DNA of 64,000 nt from Burkholderia cepacia (GCF_001718835.1 NZ_CP013444.1:62001-126000), one strand, 5' to 3'; positions 36,867-47,331 are shown, counted from the first letter of the stretch. Notes: generated by a model not told the origin, from the sequence alone. Made by a program: numbers and translations.

Positions 36867-39062
36867 ATGAAGGCGCGTCTTGATACGAGGAAAGTCTTCA
36901 GCTATTTATTCGCCTTTTTCATTGCCTTTCTCGCGAGCTGCTCCGATCACGACGACATTTCCGGCGGCGGCGATCCGCCCGCATCCGCGCTCGCGTTCCG
37001 GCTCGACCGCGGCGGCCAGATCAACGCGTTCTACCGGCAGGACAAGGTCGCCGCGCACCTGCTGGTGCGCTCGTCGACGAAACCGCGCCTGCTCGTGGTC
37101 TTCCCCGCCGGCAACAGCGGCACGGGGCTGTGGTTCGACGACACCGCGCAGCCGGTCAACTGGAGCCAGGACACGCCGATTTCACCCACGACCACGCAGG
37201 ACGCGTCGGGCCGGATGCTGTACGGCATCCGCGTCGACGTATCGGCCGATACGAACCACCTGTCGATCCGGCAGGCGCTGCTCAGCTCCGTGCGCTTCCT
37301 GCGCGACTTCAACGGCGGCGCGACCGTGCCGTCCGACATCGTCGCGCCGCCGTCCGTGTCCGGCAACGTCGCGCTATGGCAGCGCAATCGCGTCGACGGT
37401 GCGCCGGGCTACGCGCTGCGCGTCACGGCGATCGACGGCAATGCGATCGCCGCTGACGGCGCCGGCAAGCTGCTGCTGCAATCGCCATCCGGCGCGCCGG
37501 CGTTGCGGCTGCGAATCGAGGCGTTCAGCGGCGAGACGCCGCTGCAGCCGATCACGCACGCGAATCTGTTCACGCCGGCGGTCAATCCCGATCCGCTGAG
37601 CCAGAACGTGCTCGAATTCCTGAGCTTCCACGACAAGCTGCTGGCCGGCTCGTGGCAGTACGACACCTACTTCGGCCGCGACACGCTGATCTCGGTCCGC
37701 ATGCTGATGCCGGTGCTGCAGCCCGACGTGATCGAGGCCGGGCTCGGCTCGGTGCTGAGCCGGCTGTCGACCGACGGCAAGGTCGCGCACGAGGAAGGCA
37801 TCGGCGAATTCGCGCTGGTCGACAACCAGAAGAACGGGAAGCCGAACGATCCGACGCCGACCTACGACTACAAGATGATCGACAGCGACTACCTGCTCGC
37901 GCCGATCATGGAGGACTGGCTGATCGAGGATCCGCGCGGGCAAACGCGCGCGGCCGAGTATCTCGCACAAAAGGGCGGCGATGGCGTGACGAACGGCAGC
38001 CGCTTCGTCGCCAATCTGCTGCGCGTCGCGCAGACCGCGCAGCCGTTCGCGCAGCAGCCGTCGGTCGCGAACCTGATCCACCTGCGGCCCGGCGAGATCG
38101 TCGGCAACTGGCGCGACAGCACCGACGGGCTCGGCGGCGGCGTCTACCCGTATGACGTGAACGCGGTGCTCGTGCCGGCCGCGTTGCGCGCGACGAGCAA
38201 CTTCCTCGCGCGCGGGTTGCTCGACCCGTACCTGAGCGCCGACCAGCGCGCCGTGCTCGCGAACGCGGGCGCGGCGGCCGATGTCTGGGAGCGCGCCGCG
38301 CCGCTGTACTTCCAGGTGGCCGTCACGCCGAACGACGCGCGCGCGAAGCTCGCCGCCTATGCGCCGCAGGCGGGCGTGCCGGCCGGCGTGGTGCCGAACA
38401 CGGCGTTGCAGTTCGATGCGATCGCGCTTGACGCGAGCGGCAACCCGATTCCGATCATGCACTCGGACGGCGGCTTTGTGCTGCTGTTCGGCAATCCGTC
38501 GCCCGCGCTGCTCGCGCGCATCGTCACCGACGTCACGCGGCCGTTCCCGGCCGGGCTCGTGACCGATGCCGGCATGCTGATCGCGAATCCGGCGTACGCG
38601 GACCCGACGCTGTGGCCGCGCTTCACGAGTTCCGCCTATCACGGCACGGTGATCTGGTCGTGGCAGCAGGCGATGTGGGTCGCGGGCCTCGACCGTCAGC
38701 TCGCGCGCACCGATTTGCCGAGCGACGTGCGCACGCTGCTCACGCAGGCGCGCCAGCAGATCTGGCAGGTGATCGCGAACGCGAAGGACATGCGCTCGAC
38801 CGAGATGTGGTCGTGGTCGTACGCGAACGGGCAATACCGGACGGAGGCGTTCGGCACGCGCAGCGCGGACGCCACCGAGGCGAACGCGGCGCAGCTCTGG
38901 AGTACGACGTATCTCGCGATCCGCGATCCGCAGCAGCGCGCGGGCAAATACTGGTGGGAAGCGCGCGCGGCCGGCGGCGACACGCCGCGGCGCGGCTCGA
39001 CGGAGACGGCGGCGGGGAATGCCGCCAATGCCGTGAATGCCGTGAAGGGCGCGGCGTCGTGA
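36867..39062 (+). CDS. Lipoprotein with (alpha/alpha)6-barrel glycosidase-like domain
   Basis: A 731-residue protein. The signal peptide ends in lipobox LASC (lipidated Cys near residue 24), so it is anchored in a membrane. GGAGGAG precedes the ATG. Residues about 40-230 are a beta-rich N-terminal domain. From about 245 comes a helical region with SWQYDTYFGRDTLIS, HEEGIGEF, GNWRDSTDGLGGGVYPYDVN and TEMWSWSYANGQYRTEAFG, acidic motifs typical of six-hairpin glycosidases such as glycogen-debranching or GH15/GH63-like enzymes. The exact substrate is not evident. A GH15-like gene also lies at the right edge of the window, but far away. Confidence 0.7.
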   Translation: MKARLDTRKVFSYLFAFFIAFLASCSDHDDISGGGDPPASALAFRLDRGGQINAFYRQDKVAAHLLVRSSTKPRLLVVFPAGNSGTGLWFDDTAQPVNWSQDTPISPTTTQDASGRMLYGIRVDVSADTNHLSIRQALLSSVRFLRDFNGGATVPSDIVAPPSVSGNVALWQRNRVDGAPGYALRVTAIDGNAIAADGAGKLLLQSPSGAPALRLRIEAFSGETPLQPITHANLFTPAVNPDPLSQNVLEFLSFHDKLLAGSWQYDTYFGRDTLISVRMLMPVLQPDVIEAGLGSVLSRLSTDGKVAHEEGIGEFALVDNQKNGKPNDPTPTYDYKMIDSDYLLAPIMEDWLIEDPRGQTRAAEYLAQKGGDGVTNGSRFVANLLRVAQTAQPFAQQPSVANLIHLRPGEIVGNWRDSTDGLGGGVYPYDVNAVLVPAALRATSNFLARGLLDPYLSADQRAVLANAGAAADVWERAAPLYFQVAVTPNDARAKLAAYAPQAGVPAGVVPNTALQFDAIALDASGNPIPIMHSDGGFVLLFGNPSPALLARIVTDVTRPFPAGLVTDAGMLIANPAYADPTLWPRFTSSAYHGTVIWSWQQAMWVAGLDRQLARTDLPSDVRTLLTQARQQIWQVIANAKDMRSTEMWSWSYANGQYRTEAFGTRSADATEANAAQLWSTTYLAIRDPQQRAGKYWWEARAAGGDTPRRGSTETAAGNAANAVNAVKGAAS

Positions 39063-39128
39063 CCATCCCGGCGTTCGATCGCTCGATGAGGCGCCGACGT
39101 CGATCGCGCGCCGCGTGAGAGCCGTTTG

Positions 39129-39158
39129 GCCGCGCCGGTTCGATCGGACCGGCGCGGC
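39129..39158. terminator. Stem-loop after the lipoprotein gene
   Basis: Perfect 11-bp arms GCCGCGCCGGT / ACCGGCGCGGC with an 8-nt loop, 67 bp past the stop. GC-rich, no long T-run. Confidence 0.5.
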
Positions 39159-39326
39159 GTCGGTCGCGGCATCGATCGCATTGAGGAATGCGTCACCGAA
39201 AGCGGACCCAACGACGTCGACCAGCGCATGCCATCGCCGGCACACGACAGATGATTTTGCAGAACTCTGATTAGCCTGGATTTGCCGTGCTTCGAGATTC
39301 GACCTGCTACCTACACGGAAAACTTG

Positions 39327-39650
39327 TCACGCGTGTTGCGTATGGGCGTCCGCGTGTTTCGCGTGCTCGGCATCGGCCCGCATTTCCTGTTCCAGAAGCG
39401 ATTTTGCGGCTTGCCACGCTCGCCCGGCAGACGCCGAATCGTTGAACGCTCTCGCTTCCACTGTCGCACCGTCCAGCAGCATCATATAGACGGCCGCCAG
39501 CCGCTTTGCCGTCTCGGGCGAGACGAGATCCGCGAGCAGTTCGCCGATCCATTCGACCATCTTGCGGCGATAGCGGATCGCGACATCCGAAATGGGCGCG
39601 TACGCGGTCCCGAATTCGGCCAATGCACGCTCGAACAGCAGGCTGAAACG
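39327..39650 (-). pseudogene. TetR-family regulator, C-terminal remnant
   Basis: The reverse frame from about 39650 reads SLLFERALAEFGTAYAPISD and on to a stop at 39327. This is a ligand-binding-domain pattern of TetR proteins. The helix-turn-helix is absent. At about 39650 the sequence abruptly becomes the 3' part of another gene on the opposite strand. Confidence 0.6.
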
Positions 39651-40106
39651 TCATCCGGCTCGCCCATCCAGACCAACCACTACTATCTCGTCGGCAATGG
39701 CGTGCGCACGAATTACGGTGGCGAGGTCTACAGCTCCGGAACCCTGGCGCTGCGCGACGTGAACTCGCCGCCGTATGTCGAGACGATCGGGCTTTCGGGG
39801 AGCGAGACGGCGACTTATGTGAATACGCCCGTCATTCCGTCAGGCGGGGCGCAAACATCGATATCGATACAGCGTGCGTATGTCGCCCGGGAAACAGTGA
39901 GCCTCAAAAACGGCAAGGTCTTCGATGACGCGTGCCACTACCGCACCACCGAGACCCTGTCCAATCCGGTTCGAACGAGCACGACGACCGCGGACGACTG
40001 GCTGGCGCCAGGCGTCGGTATGGTCAAGTCGGTCGCGGATATCGGCGGCATCCAGATCCTGACGCGCGAACTGGAATCGGCCACCGTCGGCGGCAAGTCA
40101 TACTGA
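39650..40106 (+). pseudogene. 3' end of an unknown, probably exported protein
   Basis: From 39650 the forward frame shows protein-like sequence (NHYYLVGNGVRTNYGGEV, then ETVSLKNGKVFDDACHY and ADDWLAPGVGMVKSV) up to a stop at 40106, about 150 residues. The frame stays open further left, but only as the antisense of the TetR remnant. The beta-rich pattern suits a secreted or lipoprotein domain of unknown function. The start has been lost. Confidence 0.55.
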
Positions 40107-40148
40107 ACACACCGACGGACGCGCCAGCCGTGTCGTTTCGACGGGGAG

Positions 40149-40619
40149 TCAGAACGGCTTGGTCGGCAGGTACTTGCCGTCGAGCGTGATCACCGCGCGC
40201 GAACCGCCTTCGGGATCGTCGACCTTCTTCACGTCGAGCCGGAAATTGATCGCGCTGATGATGCCGTCGCCGAACTTCTCGTGAACGAGTGCCTTCAGCG
40301 TCGTGCCGTACACCTGCAGCATTTCGTAGAAGCGGTAAATGGTCGGGTCGGTCGGCACGCGATCGTCGATGCTGCCGCGCAGCGGGATCGTCTGCAGCAG
40401 CGCCACGGCATCGGCGTCGAGGTCCAGCTTCTTGCCGACGTGCACGGCAGCATCGGCCGGCAGCGCGTGCTGGCCGAGCAGCGCGGCCGTCACGAACGCT
40501 TCGCTCAGGCCCGTGCCTTCGGTGAGCTGCGCGAACGACAGGTTCTTCCTGGCCTTGACGAGGAGGATGGCGTCTGCCAGGTCGAGGCGAGCGTTCTTGC
40601 TGGCTTGGGATTGGATCAT
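40149..40619 (-). CDS. cynS: Cyanate hydratase (cyanase)
   Basis: A 156-residue enzyme that turns cyanate and bicarbonate into ammonia and CO2. The catalytic residues known in E. coli CynS occur at the same numbers: R96 and E99 in IYRFYEMLQ, and S122. It follows cynT after 30 nt. Confidence 0.95.
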   Translation of the reverse strand: MIQSQASKNARLDLADAILLVKARKNLSFAQLTEGTGLSEAFVTAALLGQHALPADAAVHVGKKLDLDADAVALLQTIPLRGSIDDRVPTDPTIYRFYEMLQVYGTTLKALVHEKFGDGIISAINFRLDVKKVDDPEGGSRAVITLDGKYLPTKPF

Positions 40620-40649
40620 AGTGATATCTCCTTGGGTGAGGGACGGAAA

Positions 40650-41309
40650 TCAAACAGCTGCCACGAGCTGATGAGGGGTAGCACGGACCTCGGGATGGTC
40701 CGCCAGGGAGACGAATCTGCGGGTGGCGCCATCGAACGCGTCGATGCGACCGCTTTCGATGTCATAGATCCAGCCGTGGAGCGCAACGCGCTCCTCGCCG
40801 AGGGCCAGGCGTACGGACGGATGCGTCTGGATGTTCGCGAGCTGCGCGATCACGTTCTCCCGCACCATTGCATCCACCCGGTGATGCGCGCTCTCGTGGG
40901 TGCGCGCCTCGTTCACGACGCGCGCCGAATCGGCATAACGCAGCCAGCTGCCCACCGCCGGCATGTGATCCATGCATGTGCAGGTGGCGATCGCGGTCAT
41001 TGCGCCGCAGTCCGAATGTCCGCAGATCACGATGTCCGATACGCGCAGAGCCGCAACCGCGTATTCGACGGACGCCGACACGCCGCCCGGCTCGGGGCCG
41101 TACGACGGCACGATGTTGCCGGCATTGCGGATCACGAACAGGTCGCCCGGTTCGCGCTGCGTGACGAGTTCGGGCACGAGCCGGCTGTCCGAGCACGAGA
41201 TGAACAGTGCGCGAGGGTTCTGGTGCGTGGCGAGGTCCTTGAACAGTTCGGCGCGCTTGGGAAAGGCGTCGCGCTGGAACTTCAGGAAGCCTTCGATGAT
41301 GTCCTTCAT
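40650..41309 (-). CDS. cynT: Beta-class carbonic anhydrase
   Basis: A 219-residue enzyme with zinc ligands C39, H98 and C101 and D41 (SCSDSR and GHSDCGAM). In the cyn operon it regenerates bicarbonate, the co-substrate of cyanase. First gene of the cynT-cynS unit. Confidence 0.95.
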   Translation of the reverse strand: MKDIIEGFLKFQRDAFPKRAELFKDLATHQNPRALFISCSDSRLVPELVTQREPGDLFVIRNAGNIVPSYGPEPGGVSASVEYAVAALRVSDIVICGHSDCGAMTAIATCTCMDHMPAVGSWLRYADSARVVNEARTHESAHHRVDAMVRENVIAQLANIQTHPSVRLALGEERVALHGWIYDIESGRIDAFDGATRRFVSLADHPEVRATPHQLVAAV

Positions 41310-41372
41310 GGCGAATCCTCCGTGGGCAATCGCGTTGGGCGATACGATGAACCGAAGATTACGCGTCGACTT

Positions 41373-41401
41373 GCATAAGGAAAAATACCGATTTATTATG
41401 C
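41373..41401. promoter_or_regulatory. Candidate CynR binding dyad
   Basis: GCATAA and TTATGC face each other across 17 bp, between divergent cynT and cynR, in a locally AT-rich stretch. Placement fits a LysR-type site controlling both genes. Confidence 0.45.
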
Positions 41402-41432
41402 GACCGATTTGATTTGCTTATGTGATGCCGAC

Positions 41433-42353
41433 ATGCTCGTACGCCACATCAGATACTTCCTGGCCGTTGCGGAACATCACAGCTTCACGCGTGCCGCTGC
41501 TGCGTTGCATGTGTCCCAGCCGGCCTTGTCGCAGCAGATCAAGCAGCTGGAGGAAAGCCTCGGGGCGCAGCTCTTCGATCGCACGGGGCGAATGACGCGG
41601 CTGACCGACGCCGGCGACGTGTACTGCCGATATGCGCGCCGTGCGTTGCAGGGCCTGGAGGAAGGCAAGCGCGCGATCCACGACGTGGGGGACCTGAGCC
41701 GAGGCTCGCTGCGTATTGCCGTGACGCCGACGTTCACGTCCTATCTCATCGGGCCGCTGGTCGAATCGTTTCACGGTCGTTACCCCGGCGTCACGTTGAC
41801 GGTGCGCGAGATGTCCCAGGAGCGCATGGAAGAATTGCTGGTCGACGACGAACTCGACGTCGGCATTGCATTCGAAGAGGTCCGCTCGCAGGACATCGAC
41901 GCGCAACGCTTGCTGGTCGAGACGCTTGCCCTGGTCGTGGGGCGGCATCATCCATTGGCGAAGCGGCGCTCGGTTCGCGTGAGCGCACTGAACGACGAAT
42001 CGCTGATCTTGCTGAGTGCTGAATTCGCGACGCGCGAGCATATCGATCGCTATTGCCGCCAGAACGACCTGCGTCCTCAGGTGCTCATGGAGGTCAATTC
42101 GATCAGCGCGGTGATCGAGGTCATTCAAAGAACCCGTTTGTCCACCTTGCTGCCGGCGACGATCGCGCGAGGGAGGGACGATCTGGCCGCCGTCGCCCTG
42201 GACCCGTTGCCGCTGCAACGAACGGCGGTCCTCATGCAGCGCAAGGGCGCCTACCAAACGGCCGCTGCACGCGCCTTCATCGAGGTCGCTTTGGACGTAG
42301 CGGAGACGCTCGCACGGCGTCCGAAGCAAGCGGCACCGGCATCCAGGCAGTAA
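41433..42353 (+). CDS. cynR: LysR-type regulator of the cyn operon
   Basis: A 306-residue protein whose start [44 protein letters not shown] closely follows E. coli CynR. This supports the ATG at 41433. Divergent from cynTS; expected to activate them in the presence of cyanate. Confidence 0.92.
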   Translation: MLVRHIRYFLAVAEHHSFTRAAAALHVSQPALSQQIKQLEESLGAQLFDRTGRMTRLTDAGDVYCRYARRALQGLEEGKRAIHDVGDLSRGSLRIAVTPTFTSYLIGPLVESFHGRYPGVTLTVREMSQERMEELLVDDELDVGIAFEEVRSQDIDAQRLLVETLALVVGRHHPLAKRRSVRVSALNDESLILLSAEFATREHIDRYCRQNDLRPQVLMEVNSISAVIEVIQRTRLSTLLPATIARGRDDLAAVALDPLPLQRTAVLMQRKGAYQTAAARAFIEVALDVAETLARRPKQAAPASRQ

Positions 42354-42419
42354 ATGCTGCTGACTACACCGTTCGATTTTGCGGGGTAGCGCTCCGCAAG
42401 TTTCTTCCCGGAATAATTT

Positions 42420-43178
42420 TCAGCAACAGTAAAATCCGCCCGGATGAGGCAATAGCGCATCGAAAAAGGCATCCCAAAATCCCGGTTTCGGTGGCGGAGG
42501 AGCAGCGGTCAGCCGGATGGGTTTTTCATCGTTTCCGCATCCTTCGAATTTCCACTTTTCCGGGTCGAGAGGTTCCCTGAATGAAACTCCGGGTGTGGTG
42601 TAGTGCGCCATGTCTCCTTTCTTGCAGGATTGGCCGTTTATCTCCTGATCCTTGGAGAGCTCTACGTATCCATAGTTATGTAGGTTGGTGCCGTTGTAGC
42701 CGTCCGGGACAAGCGCAATGAACTCGATTCCTTGCGCGGTTACCGGACGGGAAAATCGCGCGGCACAAAGCTCGTCTGCCGGATTGAGGGCGGTTAAGCG
42801 ATCGAAGGTTCCATAGTCGTATCCAAGGCACTCCACTATCGATCCGGCCGGGATCAATAATCCATGATATTCAATGTCGGTTTTTGTTAAAACCGAATCG
42901 TTTCCGGTGTATGAAATCTTCATCCGATAGTCGTTCATCTGCCTTTCGTGGCTTTCCCGGATTTTGGGAACAAGTGCTGCATCGAGGATCAGCAGGATGC
43001 ATGCCGTCAGCCACCACCAACGTTTCCTTTTCAAGCGGAGCCGCTTCCGGTTTTGCGGAGTGGATACGTTGAATACGAAGCAGGACAGCCAGATGAGGGT
43101 GCCTGCCACGGCAACCCATGGGGATATAAGTACGATGAGCCCGACGAGAATGAACAACGGAAAAAAAAGGAATTCCAC
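42420..43178 (-). CDS. Hypothetical membrane protein
   Basis: A 252-residue protein starting at a GTG (43178) with no clear ribosome site. Two hydrophobic segments (residues 4-38 and 55-72) precede a periplasmic-type domain with paired cysteines (ECLGYDYG, LCAARF, QSCKKGD, FEGCGND). A Pro-rich tail ends HPGGFYCC. GC is lower than in neighbours, suggesting recent acquisition. No family recognised. Confidence 0.6.
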   Translation of the reverse strand: MEFLFFPLFILVGLIVLISPWVAVAGTLIWLSCFVFNVSTPQNRKRLRLKRKRWWWLTACILLILDAALVPKIRESHERQMNDYRMKISYTGNDSVLTKTDIEYHGLLIPAGSIVECLGYDYGTFDRLTALNPADELCAARFSRPVTAQGIEFIALVPDGYNGTNLHNYGYVELSKDQEINGQSCKKGDMAHYTTPGVSFREPLDPEKWKFEGCGNDEKPIRLTAAPPPPKPGFWDAFFDALLPHPGGFYCC

Positions 43179-43757
43179 GGACGCGATGCTCGTTCATGTT
43201 TCGTTTCAGTCATGTCCGTCAAGGTTCCGCTTTACGAACACGCTCCTTCCATGATGCTAACACCGCAAAGTGGCGGGAGTATCCGGCAGGCGACCCGAAG
43301 CAATCTCGTCGTGTGTATGGAAATCCCTGGCGAGGGCGATACCCCTGTCTCGCGATTGCTCGCGCAACAAGGCCATATGATCCAGTCGGCAAACCATTTC
43401 GTCCGGCGGAGAGGGAAATGTCGTGCATCCGCAGGAAATCATTGCTCGCGGGCTTGCGGGGCGGCTCTATCCCCCAAATCGACGCGGCACAGGCTTTTGA
43501 AGCCCATCGACCTGGTGTGCGAGTACCCGCTCGCGGAGCCGTGGGCTGCCGCTGGAGCGTAGCGCTTTGGAGATGTCGGCGGAACGGTTGCCTGTTACGG
43601 AGGCAACCGTCACGGCATTTCGGTTTGGCGAACAAATTCGTTCAATTTTTTTCGCTTTTCGTGGCTCAGTGCCTCCGTTTACTCTCACGGCACCCAATTG
43701 CGCGCCGTCGTCGGCCATCCGTGCGCGCAATTGAAATAACCGAAACGGAGACTTGAC
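43179..43757. other. 579-bp stretch without a convincing gene
   Basis: Several frames are open but none is protein-like over its length. Stretches on the reverse strand such as RDRGIALARDFHTHDEI (near 43300) may be relics of a degraded gene. Confidence 0.35.
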
Positions 43758-45077
43758 GTGCCCAAAGCCAGCCCCCTCGCACCGACCGCCGGCGTCCGGC
43801 AGACCGGGACATTCGCGCACCTGCGCTCCATCTTCAGCGGATCGGTAGGCAACCTCATCGAGTATTACGACTGGTACGTGTATTCCGCGTTTTCGCTGTA
43901 CTTCGCCAAGGTCTTCTTCCCGAGCGGAAGCCAGACGGTCCAGTTGCTCAATACCGCGGCCATCTTTGCGGTCGGCTTCGTCATGCGTCCCATCGGCGGC
44001 TGGCTGGTGGGCCTGTATGCCGATCGCAAGGGGCGCAAGGCAGCCTTGCTCGTTTCGGTGCTGGCGATGTGCGCGGGCTCGTTGATCATCGGCCTGACGC
44101 CGGGCTACAACAGCATAGGCCTGGCGGCGCCGATTCTGCTGGTCGCCGCGCGTCTCATGCAGGGGTTGAGTCTTGGCGGCGAATACGCGAGTTCGGCAAC
44201 GTACCTGAGCGAGATGGCCGACAAGACGAACCGCGGCTTCTATTCGAGCTTCCTGTTCGCGACGCTGTCGCTCGGCCAGTTGCTCGCGATGGGCGTGCTG
44301 GTCGTGCTGCAGCAGTTTTTCCTGACCACCGCGCAACTCGAAAGCTGGGGATGGCGCATCCCGTTCCTCATCGGGGCGTTGGCGTCCTGCGCGGCGATCC
44401 TGCTGCGCCGTAACATGGAAGAAACCGAGTCGTTCGAACTGGCACGCAAGCACAAGCGCCCGCCGCCTTCCCTTGCGGCATTGTTCAAGCACAAACGCGA
44501 GTGCCTGATCGTGGCCGGCCTGACGCTCGGCGGCACGGTCGCGTTCTATGCGTATACGACGTACATGCAGAAATTCCTCGTCAACAGCGCGGGGATGAGC
44601 AAGGCCGACGCATCGATGGTCTCCGTGATCAGCCTGATCGTGTTCGTGTTGCTGCAGCCGGTGTTCGGCAGCCTGTCCGACAGGATCGGCCGCCGCCCGC
44701 TGCTGATCGCGTTCGGCGTACTCGGCACGCTCTGCACCGTGCCGATCTTCCACGAACTGACCAGGGTTCAGAGCATCGGGGGCGCGCTCATGCTGATATT
44801 GGCTGCGCTGCTGATCGTCAGCCTGTATTCATCGGTCAGCGCCGTGGCCAAGGCCGAACTGTTTCCGGTCGGCGTGCGCGCACTGGGCGTCGGGTTGCCG
44901 TACGCGATCACGGTGTCGCTGTTCGGCGGAACGGCCGAATACGTCGCGCTGTGGATGAAGAGCATCGGACACGAAGCGTGGTTCTTCTACTACGTGTCGG
45001 CATGCGTGCTCGTGTCGCTGCTGTGCTACCTGTGGATGCCCGATCCCAAGCAGGTCTCCTGCATCGATCAGGATTGA
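43758..45077 (+). CDS. Metabolite:H+ symporter (MHS family MFS)
   Basis: A 439-residue, 12-helix transporter resembling alpha-ketoglutarate permease KgtP. Helix 1 carries SVGNLIEYYDWYVYSAFSLYF, and the 2-3 loop carries RPIGGWLVGLYADRKGRK. The start is GTG with CGGAG upstream. Substrate is a carboxylate by family analogy. It sits near, but not with, the alpha-hydroxy acid dehydrogenase gene, which could use the imported acid (inference). Confidence 0.85.
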   Translation: MPKASPLAPTAGVRQTGTFAHLRSIFSGSVGNLIEYYDWYVYSAFSLYFAKVFFPSGSQTVQLLNTAAIFAVGFVMRPIGGWLVGLYADRKGRKAALLVSVLAMCAGSLIIGLTPGYNSIGLAAPILLVAARLMQGLSLGGEYASSATYLSEMADKTNRGFYSSFLFATLSLGQLLAMGVLVVLQQFFLTTAQLESWGWRIPFLIGALASCAAILLRRNMEETESFELARKHKRPPPSLAALFKHKRECLIVAGLTLGGTVAFYAYTTYMQKFLVNSAGMSKADASMVSVISLIVFVLLQPVFGSLSDRIGRRPLLIAFGVLGTLCTVPIFHELTRVQSIGGALMLILAALLIVSLYSSVSAVAKAELFPVGVRALGVGLPYAITVSLFGGTAEYVALWMKSIGHEAWFFYYVSACVLVSLLCYLWMPDPKQVSCIDQD

Positions 45078-45122
45078 GCATCGCGACCGTGCGACCGACG
45101 CTGCAACGCGCCGCTGGTTGGG

Positions 45123-46010
45123 CTAGCGAAAATCCGCGTACTGCCGCACCAGCGACAGCATCGACGGAATCAGCCCGCGCACGTCGCCGCGGCGCCACTG
45201 GAACGCATAGGGCAGCGGCGACAACGCGGGCTTGCTCGCCAGTCGCACCAACGCCGCGTCCGTGTGCGCGGCGGCCCAATCGGCAGGCAGGAAGCCGATG
45301 CCGACGCCTTCGCCCAGCATGCCGGCCACCGCACTCCAGTTGTTGCACGTGATACGGCGCGCATGGTTGACGCCGGTCGCCAGCAACCACTCGTCCAGGA
45401 TGTGCGTCGTACCGGCGCCGGCGGGCAACGTGACGAGCGGGTGTCGTTCCAGCAACGCGGGCGTCAACGTGCGCGCGCTGCCGACCAGTCGCTCCGACGC
45501 CATCCACGCGAACCGCGCTTCCGCCACCGGCTGCGACAGCACGCTGCTGCGCGACGACCGGCCGGCGATCACCGCGAAGTCGAGCTCACCCGCATCGACC
45601 TTGGCTTCGAGCACGGCGCCGACGTCGACGTACGGCTCCAGCTTCAATTGCGGATGCAATTTCTGGACGGCCGCCACGAAGCGCGGCAGCCACGTCAGCG
45701 CCGACAGTTCGCCGACGCCGAAGCGCAGGCGGCCGGTCAAGCCCTTGTCTTGCGCGAACGCATCCTGCAGCGCAGCCACGGATTCCAGCACCCGGATCGC
45801 GGCGGGCAGCAACGTCTCGCCATCTTCCGTCAATACGGCTCGATGGCCGCTGCGGTCGAACAGCACGCGCCCCGTGGCCTGCTCCAGCTCGTTGATGCGC
45901 TTGGACAGCGACGACACCGACAGATGCAGCCGTTGCGCCGCGGTCGAGAAGTTGGCGCAGGTCGCCGCCCAGTAGAACGCGTCGAGCTGCTTGAGAGTCG
46001 GAGTAGCCAT
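45123..46010 (-). CDS. LysR-type regulator
   Basis: A 295-residue LysR protein (winged helix FSTAAQRLHLSVSSLSKRINELEQATG). Divergent from the FMN-dependent dehydrogenase gene at 46111, so likely its regulator, with the hydroxy acid substrate as a candidate effector. Confidence 0.85.
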   Translation of the reverse strand: MATPTLKQLDAFYWAATCANFSTAAQRLHLSVSSLSKRINELEQATGRVLFDRSGHRAVLTEDGETLLPAAIRVLESVAALQDAFAQDKGLTGRLRFGVGELSALTWLPRFVAAVQKLHPQLKLEPYVDVGAVLEAKVDAGELDFAVIAGRSSRSSVLSQPVAEARFAWMASERLVGSARTLTPALLERHPLVTLPAGAGTTHILDEWLLATGVNHARRITCNNWSAVAGMLGEGVGIGFLPADWAAAHTDAALVRLASKPALSPLPYAFQWRRGDVRGLIPSMLSLVRQYADFR

Positions 46011-46016
46011 TGTCTT

Positions 46017-46059
46017 TCGCTTTTATAGAACGAGATCGTTTGAATATTATCGCTTTTAT
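46017..46059. promoter_or_regulatory. Direct repeats TCGCTTTTAT between the LysR and dehydrogenase genes
   Basis: Two identical 10-bp copies (46017-46026, 46050-46059) 33 bp apart, about three helical turns, in the 100-bp divergent gap. Candidate regulator sites. Confidence 0.45.
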
Positions 46060-46110
46060 TCGATGATGCAGCTACCTAGAATGGCAGCGTCGTTTCACGG
46101 AAACTCATTG

Positions 46111-47331
46111 ATGACCACCGTTACTTCTCGAATCGCGGAAGCGCGTCAACCTGCGTCCGGCGCCAGCGTGTCGCCCCGTGCCTTGCGGAACGTGCTGAGC
46201 CTGCACGACTTCGAGGCCCGGGCGCGGCGGATCTTGCCGCGCCCGATCTTCGGCTACGTCAGCGGTGCGGCGGAGGACAACCGCACGCGCGACGACAACC
46301 GTGCCGTGTTCGACGAGTACGGGTTGCTGACGCGCGTACTGCGTGACGTTTCCCAGCGGCAACAGACGGTCGAATTGTTCGGTCAGCGTTTTGCGTCGCC
46401 TTTCGGCATCGCGCCGATGGGGATCCATGCGCTGTCGGCCTATCGCGGCGATATCGTGCTGGCGCGCGCAGCGAAGGCGGCCGGGATCGTGTCGATCATG
46501 AGCGGCTCGTCGCTCATTCCGTTGGAAGACGTTGCCGAGGCTGCGCCGGGAACGTGGTTTCAGGCGTACATTCCGGGCGATCATGCCCGCATCAGCGCGC
46601 TGCTCGAACGCGTGGCGCGGGCCGGCTACCGGACGCTCGTGATCACGGTCGACATCCCCGTGTCCGCCAATCGCGAAAACAACGTCCGTGCGGGATTCTC
46701 GACTCCGCTGCGCCCCAGCCTGCGTCTTTGCTGGGATGGGCTGACGCGGCCGCGCTGGCTGCTGGGCACCTTCGCCCGGACGTTGCTCGCGCACGGCATG
46801 CCGCATTTCGAGAACTCCTTCGCCACGCGCGGCGCGCCGATCCTCTCCGCCAACGTGCTGCGGGACTTCTCCGCACGCGACCATCTCAACTGGGAACACC
46901 TGACGCGAATTCGACAGCAATGGAAGGGCGAGCTGGTGATCAAGGGCATCCTCAGCGTGGACGATGCCGTCATCGCGCGCGAGGCGGGCGCGGACGGGGT
47001 CATTCTGTCCAATCATGGCGGTCGCCAACTCGACGGCGCTACGTCGCCGATGCGGATCCTGCGGGACGTGGTGCAAGCCGTGGGCAGCGAGTATCCGGTG
47101 ATGGTCGACAGCGGTTTTCGGCGGGGGGCGGACGTGCTCAAGGCGCTGGCGCTGGGCGCGCGCATGGTGTTCGTGGGACGCCCGTTCAATTATGCGGCTG
47201 CCGTCGCGGGTGAGGCCGGCGTGACGCATGCGATCCGGCTGCTGCAGGAAGAGATCGATCGCAACATGGCGATGGTGGGCGCGAACGGCTGCGGCGAGCT
47301 CACGTCCGACATGCTGGTCCGCAGGCGCTGA
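46111..47331 (+). CDS. FMN-dependent alpha-hydroxy acid dehydrogenase (LldD-like)
   Basis: A 406-residue enzyme of the L-lactate/mandelate dehydrogenase and glycolate oxidase family. It shows IFGYVSGAAEDNRT at the N-terminus and the catalytic histidine in LSNHGGRQLDG near residue 310. The FMN phosphate site is SGFRRGADVLKALALGA. It oxidises a 2-hydroxy acid to the 2-oxo acid. The N-terminal 40 residues (variable) are longer than in LldD. The start at 46111 has GGAAA upstream; earlier ATGs belong to the promoter region. Confidence 0.85.
   Translation: MTTVTSRIAEARQPASGASVSPRALRNVLSLHDFEARARRILPRPIFGYVSGAAEDNRTRDDNRAVFDEYGLLTRVLRDVSQRQQTVELFGQRFASPFGIAPMGIHALSAYRGDIVLARAAKAAGIVSIMSGSSLIPLEDVAEAAPGTWFQAYIPGDHARISALLERVARAGYRTLVITVDIPVSANRENNVRAGFSTPLRPSLRLCWDGLTRPRWLLGTFARTLLAHGMPHFENSFATRGAPILSANVLRDFSARDHLNWEHLTRIRQQWKGELVIKGILSVDDAVIAREAGADGVILSNHGGRQLDGATSPMRILRDVVQAVGSEYPVMVDSGFRRGADVLKALALGARMVFVGRPFNYAAAVAGEAGVTHAIRLLQEEIDRNMAMVGANGCGELTSDMLVRRR

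Noticed and set aside
43196..43756. Long forward frame before the MHS transporter
   Set aside because: Arg/Cys/Pro-rich composition typical of a GC-driven frame; no recognisable pattern.
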